Assembly (NCBI GenBank): GCA_036426205.1
Contig: WSYH01001246.1
Location: 1 to 64,000 of the forward strand
Direction: 5' to 3'
From: Ascaphus truei
Taxonomy: Eukaryota > Chordata > Amphibia > Anura > Ascaphidae
DNA length: 64,000 nucleotides
A model generated the notes under the pieces. That model did not search any database and had not been told where the DNA came from. It was given only the letters and a program-made list of their open reading frames with translations. Positions 20,721 through 32,451 of this stretch are shown here, piece by piece (positions within the stretch are counted from its first letter, which is position 1; every line of letters begins with the position of its first letter). Made by a program: the position numbers and the translations under genes.

Positions 20721-21545
20721 TAAACTCGCCTCAATTGCTCCCTTTTATATCTTACATGCCATAGTGGATAAGGTTGAAAAAAGACATGTTCAACCTATGC
20801 TAAATTTAGACAACAGATACTTTATCCTATATTTATATTTACCATATATATTTATCCAGTGGAAGGCAAACAAAGATCCCAAGTGAAATATCATAAGGGG
20901 GAAAATAAATTCCTTCCTGACTCCAAATAATGGCAATTAGATTTCTCCCTGGATCAACATCCTTCCCACGTTTACTTATTTGGTTTATCACTGTATACCT
21001 TCCCTTTCTAAAAGATGTCCAACTTTATTTATTTTTAAAGATATTAAAACAGGCTCAGTGAGTAATGAAGCCCACACTGTAACTGCCCTTATTGTAAAGA
21101 CCCCTTTCCTGTGTTGCTGGTGAAATTTCCTTTCCTCCAACCTTAAGGGATGGTCCCGAGTCCTTTGTACTGCCCGTGGGATGAATAGTTCATTTGAAAG
21201 CCCCTTGTATTGTCACCAAATATATTTGTATATAGTTATCATATCCCCTCTTAGACGCCTCTTTTCTAATGTAAATAAATCTAATTTAGCTAGCCTCTCA
21301 TCATAAGTTAGATTGTCCATCTCCTTTATTAATTTGGTGGAGCTTCTCTGCACTTTTTCTAGTTTCATAATGTCTTTTTTATAAGAGTGGTGCACAAAAC
21401 GGTACTCCATATTCAAGGTGTGACCTTACTAATGCTATATAGAGGGGCACAATTATGCTTACTACCCTTCCATCAATTCCCCGTTTACAGCTAGATAAGA
21501 TCCTGTTTGCCTTTGCAGCTACAAATAAGATAAACCATCAAAAAG
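20720..21545 (-). mobile_element. CR1-type LINE 3' end
   Basis: The minus strand carries the end of a reverse transcriptase ORF (LEKVQRSSTKLIKEMDNLTYDERLAKLDLFTLEKRRLRGDMI, split here as two family blocks LEKVQRSSTKLI and LEKRRLRGDMITIYKY). A 3' untranslated region follows with the widespread vertebrate CR1-like wording (GGAAGGAATTTATTTTCCCC, TTTTTTCAACCTTATCCACTATG). The copy is truncated at the 5' side and abuts an L2-like fragment of the same orientation. It is non-functional. Confidence 0.65.
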
Positions 21546-22952
21546 TATAACAAGACTATGGAGAATGTGAAGGAGAAGAGGTTGATCCACAGTATCAAAT
21601 GCTGCAGAGAGGTTGAGTAATATGAGCAGTGTCTTTGGCAGCATGGAGGTCATTAGTTATTGTCGTGAGGGCTGTTTCAGTGGAGTGAGCAGTGTGGAAG
21701 CCAGATGGTAGAGGGTCTAGGAGAAAATTCGTGGTGAGAAAATGGAGCAAGCGAGAGAATACAAGACATTCAAGGAGTTTAGAGGCAAAAGGCAGGAGGG
21801 CTACAAGACAATAGTTAGAAAGACAGGTATGGTCACGTTTGCTCTTTTTGAGTAATGGTATAACTGTTGCATGTTTGAAGGAGGAGGGGAAGGTACCAGA
21901 GTAGAGGGAAGAATTAAAAATGTGTGTTAGTGTAAGGATTGTAGAAGGAGCAAGAGGTATTAGGAGATGGGAGGGTATGGGGTCAAGTGGGAAAGTAGTA
22001 GAGGGAGAAGAGGAGAACAACAATGATACATCCTCCTCTTTGAAAGCGGGAAAAATCAAGGAAGGCAGGAGGAGAGTTAGGAAGAGGTGTAGGATGGGAG
22101 GAGGATACAGAGGGGATGTTCTGATGTATGTATTCCACCTTTTCCTTGAAATAGTCAGCAAAGTCCTGAAGTGAGATTGAGGAAGAAAAAACAGGCAGCA
22201 GAGGATGGTCTGAGTAAGGAGTCAAAGACAGAAAAGAGTCGGCATGGGTTAGACTTGTGCCTGTTGATTAGTGAAGAAAAGTAGGTTTGTTTATCATGGG
22301 AGAGGGCACAGTTGAAACATAATTTGTAGTGGAGAAAGTCTTCGAGAGTGTGAGATTTCCTCCAGAGGCGATCAGAGTGCAGGAATGCAGCATGCGCGTG
22401 TGGGAACTTAGTCATGGTCTGGGGTTAGAAGGGTGAGAATGGCAGAGAGAAAGCGTGGCATGTAGATCAAGAGAGGAGGATAGGGCAAAGTTGTAGTTCC
22501 TAACCAGGTTGTCAGGGTCTGGAGCAGAGCTGAGAGGAGAGGGAGGAGTGCAAAGTGGAATGAAAAGCTGATAGGTTAATAGAGTGCAGGTCACTGCAGA
22601 AACGAGGGGTAGATGGAGGTGGAGAAGGGGAAAAGTGAGAGAGAGAAAATGAGAGGAGATGATGGTCAGAGATAGGAGAGAGGGAAATGGAGAAATCAGA
22701 GAGGGAAATGTTTTTAGTGAAAACCAGGTCTAGGTAGTTGCTATCCTTATGGGTGCTGGCTGCAGTCCACTGTTGAAGGCCAAAAGAAGAGGTTAGAGAG
22801 AAAGCGGGAAGCCTAAGGGAGAGAGGGGTCATCAATTTGGCAGTTGAAGTCCCCAAAGAGAAGAACAGGGGAGTCTGAGGAGAAAAAGGAGAGCTAGGAT
22901 ACAAAGTGAGAGAGAAAGACAGAAGGGGGGGTGAGTAGGGGTAGGTGGGCAA
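21546..22952 (-). pseudogene. L2/CR1-superfamily LINE: endonuclease tail and reverse transcriptase fragment
   Basis: Minus-strand frames in order give the end of an endonuclease domain (HKDSNYLDLVFTKN, PISDHHLLSFSL), the linker (SYFSSLINRHKSNPCRLFSVF), and reverse transcriptase motifs ([65 protein letters not shown]). After a frameshift comes motif [12 protein letters not shown], near 21,570-21,620. The LSNYRP/SKxLE/HSTETAL set is typical of L2 and CR1-like LINEs. The copy has several frameshifts and lacks the catalytic YADD part, so it is dead. Confidence 0.75.
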
Positions 22953-23440
22953 TAGATGACCACCACGTGGACAGGAAGATGAGAAATTGCAAGAAGAAGG
23001 GATAACGCTCAGTGATGATCAGATATATGGGTTTACGGGGGTAGTCCTAAAAACTAAACTGGGGAATAACCACCTATTTCTTTTGGGGGTTGACCTAGCA
23101 ATACCATCTGTGATATTTCCAGGAGGTGATAGTCTTCTCCCCCAATTTGTACAGTGGGGAGGGAATACTCTTCATGATCAAAGCTAGTGATAATGCAGAT
23201 GGAATTACCAAAATAATCACTAAAATCAAAAGAAGAGAACCTTTTCTCAATGTATTTTGTATTACAAAAATAAAGGCATGCTATAATATATTTATATACT
23301 TCCCTCAAATTCTTCTCACTGCTGAAAGTGGCAAGAAGGTAGCAACATGTCCAAGAAAGTGGGAAAAATACTTGCCTGCAAGTATAAGTAAATTAACGTG
23401 GCATGGCAAGTATGGCAAGTAAGGTCTCAATCGCAATATA
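22953..23440. other. unassigned sequence
   Basis: No coding signal or recognised repeat is seen between the L2-like fragment and the RTE fragment. Short open frames on both strands have no recognisable features. Confidence 0.4.
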
Positions 23441-23766
23441 AAACACACTAAAAAGAAATGGCCCTCATTCTCTGGAAGAACAAGGCATGGAGGAGAAGGT
23501 TAAACAAAAGCAGTCATTTAAACCTAAATCTGGTTATCTATAAAAAATGCCGGACTCTCTCTAATGAAGCAGAATTGCAAGAACTGGAAGGCGAACTTGA
23601 TAAGATGAAATGGGATATTATTGGCATTAATGAAGCAAGTAGAAAAGATGAAAGCCTCATTGAATTAAAAAGTGTACACCTGTTATATTACAGAGGTACA
23701 GAAACTGAAAAATTCGGTGGCAGACTTCATTGTTAACCAGAGCTGGAGAAACAACATACAGTAGAG

Positions 23767-25106
23767 ATATTATCCTCCATAGGGCCACTCTGGACCCTAA
23801 TAAAATGACTCATATAGATATTATCCTCCATAGGGCCACTCTGGACCCTAATAAAATGACTCATATATTCACATGATCACACTTTATATCAACCATTACT
23901 ATCCCTGTGGCAGATCTGAAGTGCATTACTGCTTCACTTTGCATGTATCTGACAATAAGGCAACAACACCACATGATTTAAGTCAGAACTTTAATATTAC
24001 AATGTGCAGGATATGCAGTCACACACATTGGTACACTTACTGTGCTCATTCACAGAACCTAGCATATTAAGGCACATCAGGGGTTAACCAATGACGTCAT
24101 CACTGGGGGCCCTATAAATACCTGCCTAACTGCAGGGTATCCTTAGTGATACTTACCATTCGCCTTGACAAAGCTCTCGCGAAACGCGCGCGTCGGCTCA
24201 TTCCAGACACATGCACGCGCAGATCAGTTACTGCCTCCGCATGATACCAACACCGCGAGTTGATGCGGCAGTCTGCTCGTGCAGATATACATAGGATAAA
24301 AGTGCCCCGATGGTCACTCTCATCCTCGTCTAACAGTGTATACAGGGACAGTGTTCCGATATGATTATGTCCTGAGAAACCTCACTTGCCGCAACACTGT
24401 AGCTGCTTTGCTGTGCTTGTGAATTTACACAGCATTAATGAGGTTTACCATTCAGTTTATGCCATTATTTAGCCCTCTGATATAAGCCTATGGTATTAGT
24501 CTGTCTCCCACATATAGTGTCTCCCTTATTGGGACCCCATCGAACCCCCCAGGATATCAGTCAGGCTACTCACCTATGACTAGCACCACGCAGGTTACTA
24601 TAGGTCAATACACCCCTGTATATTACACTCAGTGGGTTACCTAGGGTCATTCTGACGCTAATGTGGGTATACAGACATACACAGGGGAGCTTAACTGAAT
24701 GAATATATTACAACTGATGTACATAGTTTATTTGCTCTTTATGTATGTTAGTTGCTATAAGTCACATCCACTATTACCTATTAGGATATAGATACCAACT
24801 TTGTGACTTGTAGTCTCAGTACATACCCGGACACACCTGGAGTATTCACTCACCACACAGGTCCACATCAGGAATTCTGTGCTAATATGTTACCAGCAGT
24901 TTATTAAAACATTCTGGTACACTTATAAGTCTGATCCGGAGCCAATACGGCTATTTTATTCAGGATCTACCTACCTTCAGTACGTCGTTCTATCAACCAT
25001 TTTTTAATATATATTGTTATTAATAAAGATTATGTTTTAAACCATTCACTTATCTTCAGAGTGTGAACCTGAGTGCTAAATTGGGTTCTCTCTCTCACCT
25101 ATCTAC
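23767..25106 (+). mobile_element. 1.34-kb non-autonomous insert with hammerhead-like motif
   Basis: The insert is flanked by tacagtagag (23,757-23,766 and 25,107-25,116), a 10-bp target duplication, and its removal rejoins the RTE frame. It begins with a 51-bp unit repeated in tandem (23,767 and 23,818), carries the hammerhead-like motif near 24,165 and has an AATAAA signal near 25,022. There is no ORF of note. Tandem 5' repeats plus a hammerhead suggest a non-autonomous Penelope-like or retrozyme-like element; this class assignment is inference. Confidence 0.6.
24160..24200 (+). ncRNA. hammerhead-ribozyme-like motif
   Basis: Order: stem I arm GCC (24,162-24,164), core TTGACAA (24,165-24,171), stem II GC-TCTC-GC, GAAA (24,181-24,184), GC-rich stem III region, cleavage-type GTC (24,192-24,194), stem I arm GGC. 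As in the Penelope-like element, C3 is T and G8 is A. Confidence 0.45.
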
Positions 25107-25422
25107 TACAGTAGAGTACTGAATGAAAGCTCATCGGAAAGAGTAGCCAGAATTGTCATTCAGTTGACAAAGAGATATAGGCTTCAAATAATCCAAGTGT
25201 ATGCTCCAACATAAAGTCACACATACAGTGACGTGGAAGACTTCTACCATGATATAAACCAACGTAACAAAGGAAATTGTCACCTCAAGGTCATTATGTG
25301 TGGACAGACTTGTTGAATATGAAAAGTTCTACATCCTGAATTATATACCAAATGGAATCAATAATGAAATGGACGATATCCTAACTAGGAATAAACATGA
25401 CAGTTTTGACACAAGGAGAAAT

Positions 25423-27350
25423 TGTAGAGGGAGAAAGGGGGTGGCCCGGGATTAAAGGGGTTACACCCCATTTGGCCATCCCCTGACCTCACCCGGGAGT
25501 CAAAAGGTTAACTGGGCTAAGACCCAGAACAGTGATTTAACCCCTGTAATGACATGTACATGTGTATTCCCGTTTCCCCTGTTCCATTGTAATGTCTGGT
25601 TTAATCAGTGTCTGCATCACACACACACACTAGAATCCATCCGGGAGCACAAGGGTTAATAGTCCTTTAATGATTATAGCTCTTTGTGTAATTTTCCCGC
25701 CTTTTCAGGCACCATTTTGCAGGTCCCCATTGGCCGCCATTAGGGCTCAATGCATTCTAATGGAGAATCTTGTTGTTTTAGTCCTGTTTCCTGTAAAGAC
25801 CAGCAGGTGGCGTCCGAGAGGGAGAGCGGCGGTTTCCCATTGAAAGTCAATGGGCCCATTGACTTCAATGCAGATTCCTCGAGGTAACTTTCGAAGAACA
25901 AGTTGACTGCCGTCCAGACCGCAAACCGCAAAGCGGATACATTTTCAATAGGAGAGCTTTGATCACTTACAAGTCAAGGTCAAGGTCAACGTCAAGTGGC
26001 GTGGGAATAAACAGTTCTAGGGCCCCTAGGAATAAAATTCTTTTTGCCCCTAGTTCCTAGGCTTCCCCCCACTCTACCACAACCGGGTCCCCGAATCCTG
26101 GACCCCCGATAAGAGTCGAACCAGATGGAGCGGGTCACGCCATAGGCTTTGCCGGCGGCGGCAGAAACGGCTCAGAAAAATGACTAAGTGGAAAAAGCTG
26201 AAATTTGGTACTCCATATCTCCGGTTTCGGAGGGCCCCGCGGATCAAGGTTTAGGGTATCTGCAGTCACAGCTCCGGCATCACTGCAGAACCATCCTTGA
26301 CCCTCCTGGACCAACCCGACGGAGTATGGACCCCCTTGAAAGTTCGGGACTTTTCCCATAGACTTCAATGGCGGAGAAACCCCATTGACTTCAATGGCGG
26401 CAATTTACCATTGAAAGTCTATGGCGGAGAAGCCCGTTGTTTTCAATGGGGATTTAGTGAAAAGCTGAGATTTCTTTTTTAGCGGAGATTTTTGTATCAA
26501 AGTGAAAAATGATTTAATGTGCATTTGTGTATCTCCGGTTCCGAAGGTCGTAGCAAGTCTCTTTTTGGACCATGTGGTGTCCCAGTTCTGGCAATAAGAA
26601 CTGGGAAGTTTGGACCTGCTAGACCCAACGAAACCGGATATTTTAATACGTTTATGTTTTATGTTTAATACTGTGTCCCAAGGTATGGACAAAGACTCAG
26701 AGGAAATTCCTTTGCATACCAGGGCAGCAGATGGCCCTAGAGGCGACCCAATGTCTAAGATTTAAGTATTGTTCAAAGGGTTTTGTCACCCTCCCTGTTT
26801 ATTTGAGGGCGGAGAAGGCTCAAACCAGAGCAGTTTTTAAGTGTCCCATTTAACACCTTTCAACAAAGGTTTTCCTGCCAGAGATCCAAATGTGTAGACT
26901 GGTTGGCATTCCATTTGCATATGTGGGGCTACAGAAATGAGACCCCAGAGTTCTACTGCGCCTGTGCCAGCTAGCAGGGGGGCATTTATTAAAATGTGTT
27001 CCCACATTAAAGATTGGCTGGAGGTAATTGAAAACCAATGACAGGTACTTAATGTTAAGGATAGAGGGACAAAAGGTTTATAAACTGCTGTCCACCCTAT
27101 ATCCTTTGTCTTCCTTTGCTGATATGGTTACCTGATATCACCCGAATGATTACCTGATTGCTGAGAAAAATGCTACATCAAACTTCTCATTCCCCAACCC
27201 CTAAGTAAGAGTACTTCTTGTCTGTTACTGTATTATTTGTGTGTTCACCTATCCTAAGGAATAAAATCACTTTATTATATCTTAAGCCTCGTTCAGTTCA
27301 AACCCAGTTATTTTTGTGTAATATTAATAGACCTGTGTAGGCTATCGTCA
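25423..27350 (+). mobile_element. probable LTR followed by primer-binding site
   Basis: A TATA box (tttataaac, near 27,079) and an AATAAA signal (near 27,261) precede tggtggcagaggtgggat at 27,370-27,387. That sequence resembles the complement of a leucine tRNA 3' end, the usual primer-binding site after a 5' LTR. The left border is guessed at tgtagaggg (25,423), just after RTE sequence. No gag or pol follows, so it is at most a solo or gutted element. The stretch also carries repeated CCATTGACTTCAATGG-type palindromes. Confidence 0.4.
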
Positions 27351-27369
27351 CAGGCATATTAATAAAACT

Positions 27370-27387
27370 GGTGGCAGAGGTGGGATT
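27370..27387 (+). promoter_or_regulatory. candidate tRNA-Leu primer-binding site
   Basis: The 18-mer tggtggcagaggtgggat starts with TGG and matches the complement of a leucine tRNA acceptor end at nearly every base. This is family knowledge from memory; a tRNA alignment would settle it. Confidence 0.4.
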
Positions 27388-28283
27388 GAACTGGACCTGG
27401 ATTACAGTATTCTGCGGGGTACTGTGATCCAGTGGGAACTTGATGGTAATTGCAAGTTCCTATCTATTACTGTCCCGGGAGACCAGGTATATACACCTGT
27501 ATACCGGGATCATTCACTGGGCAAAACAAAATAGTAAAACAGTCATTTATTCCATAGAAACAGGCGTACACACAGTGAGTTACAAAATACAGGAGAACAC
27601 ACACTTACTGGGGGTCTGGGGTAAAAACTAGACTTTCCCAGGTGAAATAGAACAGAAAACAAAGTCTTTAGGCTGACTGGGACTTAGGGCTCCATGCAGC
27701 AAGCGGTTTTTTTTAATGTCCATTTAATTCCCCTGTATTTATGTATATCCCTTTGGAGATACATACACACAGGGATACTACATGATTGTTTTGCAAATGT
27801 TTCTCTAAGTTCTTTTCATGTTTTTAAAATGTATTTTGCATCTTTATTTAGAAATTGTTGTGTGTAATGTTATTTTTATTTAGTTACATGTAATTTTTCA
27901 GGGGCTTTGCAATCTTTTATTTCAGGGGCTTGCTTTTTAATATTGGCTTATTTTTGGTACTTAGATTTTGTAAGATGGTGGTTAGTTTGAAGTTTACATT
28001 TTTTCACAATGGTTTGGTTTTAGGAATTGAATATGGAATTGTGTAATTGATTTTGATTCGATTGTAATTGATTTTTGATTTGATGGCCATTTTTTTAATT
28101 TTTACTTGCTTACTTTTTATTTGATTGTTTGGATGGCATTGTATCTTGTTGGTAATTGTTTATTTTATTTTGAACATTGATTTGGCATAGTGTTAAATGA
28201 TGCACAGATTAATTGCATCACGTGCACACTAAAATGCAATTGTTTGAATGCCATTTGGTATATATTTGTCTAGGTGCTGTTTT
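27388..28283. other. AT-rich unassigned sequence
   Basis: No ORF of note is seen. The second half is T-rich with repeated tgatttgatt/ttgattgttt wording. It would be continuous with 35,589 onward before the L1-B insertion. Confidence 0.4.
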
Positions 28284-28644
28284 TTTCAACTTTCAATTTT
28301 TATTTGTGGATATCGGTTATACAGACTCTCACCTCCCATTGGCATATATTACAGATAATCCATTTTTAACAGCCATCAATGATGACAACATCAGACGTAC
28401 AACAAAAAGGAAATCAAGACAAGACATACACGACTCACGGGACTGGGGGGAGGACATAGAGGGTGGGGGGAGGAAGGGGGGGGGAATCTTGCAAGGTGCT
28501 GGAGGTGGGTCCGCTCTACCTACGGCGACTACTTCTTGAATCCACTGATCCTACCGATCAATGTAAGTGCTGGGTGGCTCTACCTAGAATGTCACTATGT
28601 CGGCGTCCAGTCTGTCCCGTCCAAGGAGAACGAATCTAATGTTA

Positions 28645-31600
28645 TTAATGCAAGATTGTGGCGGCGTCCACCCCTGGGATGTTGGTCTGGGCTAGCCACG
28701 GGTCCCATACTTTTAGAAATTTAGTGCCAGAATCGCTGACCCAACTCGTCAACTGTTCCATCTGGCAGACGTGCCAAATTCGATTCCTAATTTTGGGGAT
28801 GATTGGGATCTCTTTCTGCTTCCACAATGCTGCGATCTCGCACCGGGTGGCGGTCGCGAAGTGCATGACCAATTTGTGTGTCGTTCTAGACGTCCTGGGG
28901 CCGCCTGCCCACAAGGAACAGCCACGGATCCACGGGGATCTCTAACTCGAGAATCCCTTGCAACCAGTCCCTGATAGCTTCCCAAATCGGGACCACTCTC
29001 GGGCAAGACCACAGCATATGTTTAAGGTCAGCGATCTCCCCGCACTGTTTTGGGCAGAGCGGGGAGTATCCCCTGACAAATTTAGCTAGTTTAGCAGGGG
29101 TATGGTACCACCGCATGAGGACTTTATATGCATTCTCCTTCAACGTGACACATATTGAGCTTTTTGCGGCTGCTTGCAATATGTGGTCCCATTCCTCGTC
29201 CTCTAGATTGTCCCCTAGCTCTGTTTCCCACTGTCGCATGTATCTCAGTCTGGGGCTGTCTCCCATGGTCGGACAGACTACCTCCCTGTACATCCGAGAT
29301 GTCAGTCCCCTGGTGTCCGTTGGACGCGAACACAGCTGCTCGAAATTAGTTCGTGCGGGACGAACGGGAAATTTGTTATAGAATGCCCTGACCTGGAGGA
29401 ATCTAAATAATTCAGAATTTGGTAAGTTTGATTCCTCTTTAAGCCAATCGAACGTCTTGATAGATTTTGTGCCCTCCAGGTCCTTCAAGTGATTGTACCC
29501 TGCTTGCGTCCATTTAAGGAATTTATCGCCCGCCAGCCCCGGAGCAAAATCCGGATTACCCCATAGGGGGGTCATTAGTGTTTGTGGTGATGTTAGGTTG
29601 GCTTTAAATTTGGAAGTCTCCCAGACCGCTAGTGAGTTCGCTACTGCACAGAGCGGCGTCCCGATGTTTTTTTTGCATTTTTTTGGTAGCCAGATCGAGT
29701 CATGTAGCGCCACCGGTGCGCAACATTCTCGCTCTAATTCTGTCCATCGTCTCTTTGTGGGGTCCGCGTGCCACTGAATCATTTGGGCTAATTGTGCCGC
29801 TTTGTAATACGCTATCAAGCAAGGTACCGCCAGTCCTCCTTTTGCTACTGGTTTTGTCAGTAGGCTTTTCGCGATTCGTGGGTGTTTTTTATTCCAAATA
29901 AATTGGATGATGTGAGCCTGAAGCGCTTGAATCTCAGACTTAACTAACGGAATTGGGAGGGCCTGAAACAGATATAGCATCTTGGGCAGTAAGTTCATCT
30001 TTACACTATTAATCCTGCCGAACCATGATATCCCATAGCCCCCCCCCAAGCCCTGAGATCCTCCTTCAGCTTCTTCATCATCTTAGGGAAATTTGCTTTA
30101 TATAGAGTATTGTAGTCCCTGGTGAGATATACCCCTAAATATTTGATTGCGGAGGACTGCCACTTAAAATTAAAGTTAAGTTCTAATAGTTTTTCCGTAG
30201 GTTTAGACAAATTGATATTGAGCGCCTCAGACTTGGCTTGGTTAATTTTAAACCCTGAGATCATACTAAAGGTTCCCAAGATCTCGAAGACATTGGGCAG
30301 GGATGTTAGCGGCTTAGAGATAGTTAAGATCACATCGTCTGCGTATAACGCACCCTTGTGGTGCTGCTCCCCCGTTTGAATTCCTGTTATATTGGGACAT
30401 AGCCTAATATGGGCCGCTAGGGGTTCAATACATAGGGCGAATAGTAATGGAGACAGCGGGCAACCCTGTCGGGTCCCGCTCCGTATATTAAATAGTTCTG
30501 ATGGGAATCCTTGGTGTCTTACTCTCGCTGAGGGTCCCACGTATAGGGCTAGTATCGCCTCTAGGAGGCGGCCCCCAAACCCGAATGCCCCCAGCGTCTC
30601 TTGTAGGTATGACCAATCAATGCGATCGAATGCCTTTTCGGCGTCCAGGCTCAACACCATTGACGGTATATTTTTCTTTTTCGCCAGATCTATCAAGTCT
30701 ATAATCCGTCTGGTGTTATCTGCTGCCTGTCTGCCTGTGATAAAGCCTACTTGATCCGGATGAATCAGCCCGGGAAGAACACTACCCACCCTGTTTGCTA
30801 TTAATTTGGAAAATAAAATTATATCCGAATTAATCAGGGAGATTGGCCGGTAGCTCTTGTAGTCTGCCGGGTCCTTGCCGGGTTTGTGGATCACTGAGAT
30901 AGTCACCAGGAGCATCTGGGTCAGGAGGGGCTCCCCACCCAGGATCCCATTAAATAATTTCAGTAGCTGAGGGGCCAGGATCTTACAGAATTTTTTATAA
31001 TATAAATTGGAGAAGCCATCAGGACCTGGGGCCTTGGCTGGTTTGAGGGACTTAATTACCTCTGTTATCTCTTCCAGGGTGAAATCACCCTGTAGGGCCT
31101 CCCTCTCATCCCTGCCCAGGGTCGGGAGTTTTGCTTCAGCCAGGAACCTTCCCAGGGTCTCCGCTGTTTTTTAGTTGTGATTAACCTTATCCCCGTCATA
31201 TAGTGTAGCATAGTATTTTCTGAATGCTTCCACTATCTGTCTCGGGTCGGAGGTAAGGTCCCCCTGCTGTGTTTTGATGGCCTTTATCCTAAAATTTGGA
31301 AGCTTCTTTCGGAGCTTGTTGGCTAGTAGGGTATCTGGCTTGTTGGCTTTTTCGTAAAATCTGTGCTTGGACCATGCCAACTCCTTTTCGGCCTGGGAGG
31401 ATAACACTAGATTAAGGGCCGCCTTGGTATCTAACAATTCTTGCCATGTGGTCTGGTTCTTATTAATGGAGTGCTGTGCAGTGAGGAGTGTTAACTTCGC
31501 CTGCAGCGCCTTTATTTTGGACACTTTCTCTCTTTTCCGCTTACCAGCTATGTTCATGAGAATTCCCCTAAGAGTAGCCTTATGGGCCTCCCAGAGTGTG

Positions 31601-32451
31601 GCTTGCGACTGAACGCTACCTTTGTTGTCTCTAAAGAAATCCTGTATCCGTTCCCTTATCTCTCGTTCAGTAGCGGGGGCTTTGACAAGAAGCTCGTTAA
31701 GCTTCCAGTTTGCTCCGGGTCTGTCTAGCCCTACCAGAGTGCACCTCAGCTCTATAGGTGCGTGGTCGGACCACGAGATTTCGTGAATCTCTGTGTGGCC
31801 GACCACTGGGACCACTCTGTTTGACACTAGGATGTAGTCTATTCGGCTGTATCTGTCGTGGGGGTGCGAGTAAAACGTGTATTCTCGTACGACTGGGTGT
31901 TGTTCTCTCCATACATCTGTCAACTGACAGTCATGGAGACCATTACGTATGGTTAGTAGGTCCTGTCTGTTGGCCGTATTAAGTTGTGTGCATCTGTCCA
32001 AGTCAGGGTCTAAGGTGCGGTTTAGGTCTCCCGCGAGGAAGATACTTCCCTGCGCAATTTTGTGTAGCTTACTAAAGAACTGTTCGAAAAATATAGTGTT
32101 TTGCTCACACGGAGCGTATATGGACGCTAATGTAACTGGTTGGCCTTGTACTGTGCCCGTCAGGATAAGGAACCTGCCTTCTGAGTCAGCATGTTGTTTG
32201 TCTATAGTGAGAGCCAGTCTGTTGTGTGTAATAATTGCCACTCCCCTTTTTTTGACATCAGCGGATGCTAAATAGTATGTTCTTTAACTTTTATCCAGGA
32301 ATTTTGGGTGGTTTAAGCGTGAAAAATGTGTTTCTTGTAAGAAAATGATGTCGGCTTTCCGACGGTTATACTCCCTGAAAGCAATTCTACGCTTTGTAGG
32401 GCTATTGAACCCTTAAACATTGTGTGAAATCATTACTATATCGTTACTCAT
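28645..32451 (-). pseudogene. L1-B ORF2: endonuclease/reverse transcriptase
   Basis: The frame starts at ATG 32,451 (MSNDIVMISHNV) with early stops at 32,413-32,415 and about 32,285. It then holds the endonuclease (AGDLNRTLDPDLDR, YSRIDYILVSN, SDHAPIELRC) and reverse transcriptase (KAPGPDGFSNLYYKKF, YRPISLINSD, DQVGFITGRQAADNTRR, DAEKAFDRIDW, GTRQGCPLSPLLFAL, ALYADDVIL). The C-terminal Cys/His cluster is CPKQCGEIADLKHMLWSC. Further lesions are a TAA near 31,168 and frameshifts in a C9 run near 30,040 and near 28,900. Unlike L1-A, motifs A, B and C are all intact in sequence. The function is target-primed reverse transcription of element RNA. Confidence 0.87.

Larger units (their letters stand above)
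23458..25420 (+). pseudogene. RTE-type LINE endonuclease fragment, split by an insert
   Basis: The first half (23,458-23,766) reads CRTLSNEAELQELEGELDKM then KWDIIGINEASRKDESLIEL and LLYYRGTETEKFGG, the N-terminal endonuclease start of RTE-like LINEs. After an insert at 23,767-25,106 the frame resumes (SSERVARIVIQLTKRYRLQIIQVYAPT) and runs, with stops, to about 25,420 (NEMDDILTRNKHDSF). Endonucleases of this fold nick target DNA for retrotransposition. No reverse transcriptase part remains. Confidence 0.7.

Noticed and set aside
22987..23422. Short plus-strand open frames between LINE fragments
   Set aside because: There is no recognisable domain and no start context, and the opposite strand is equally open.
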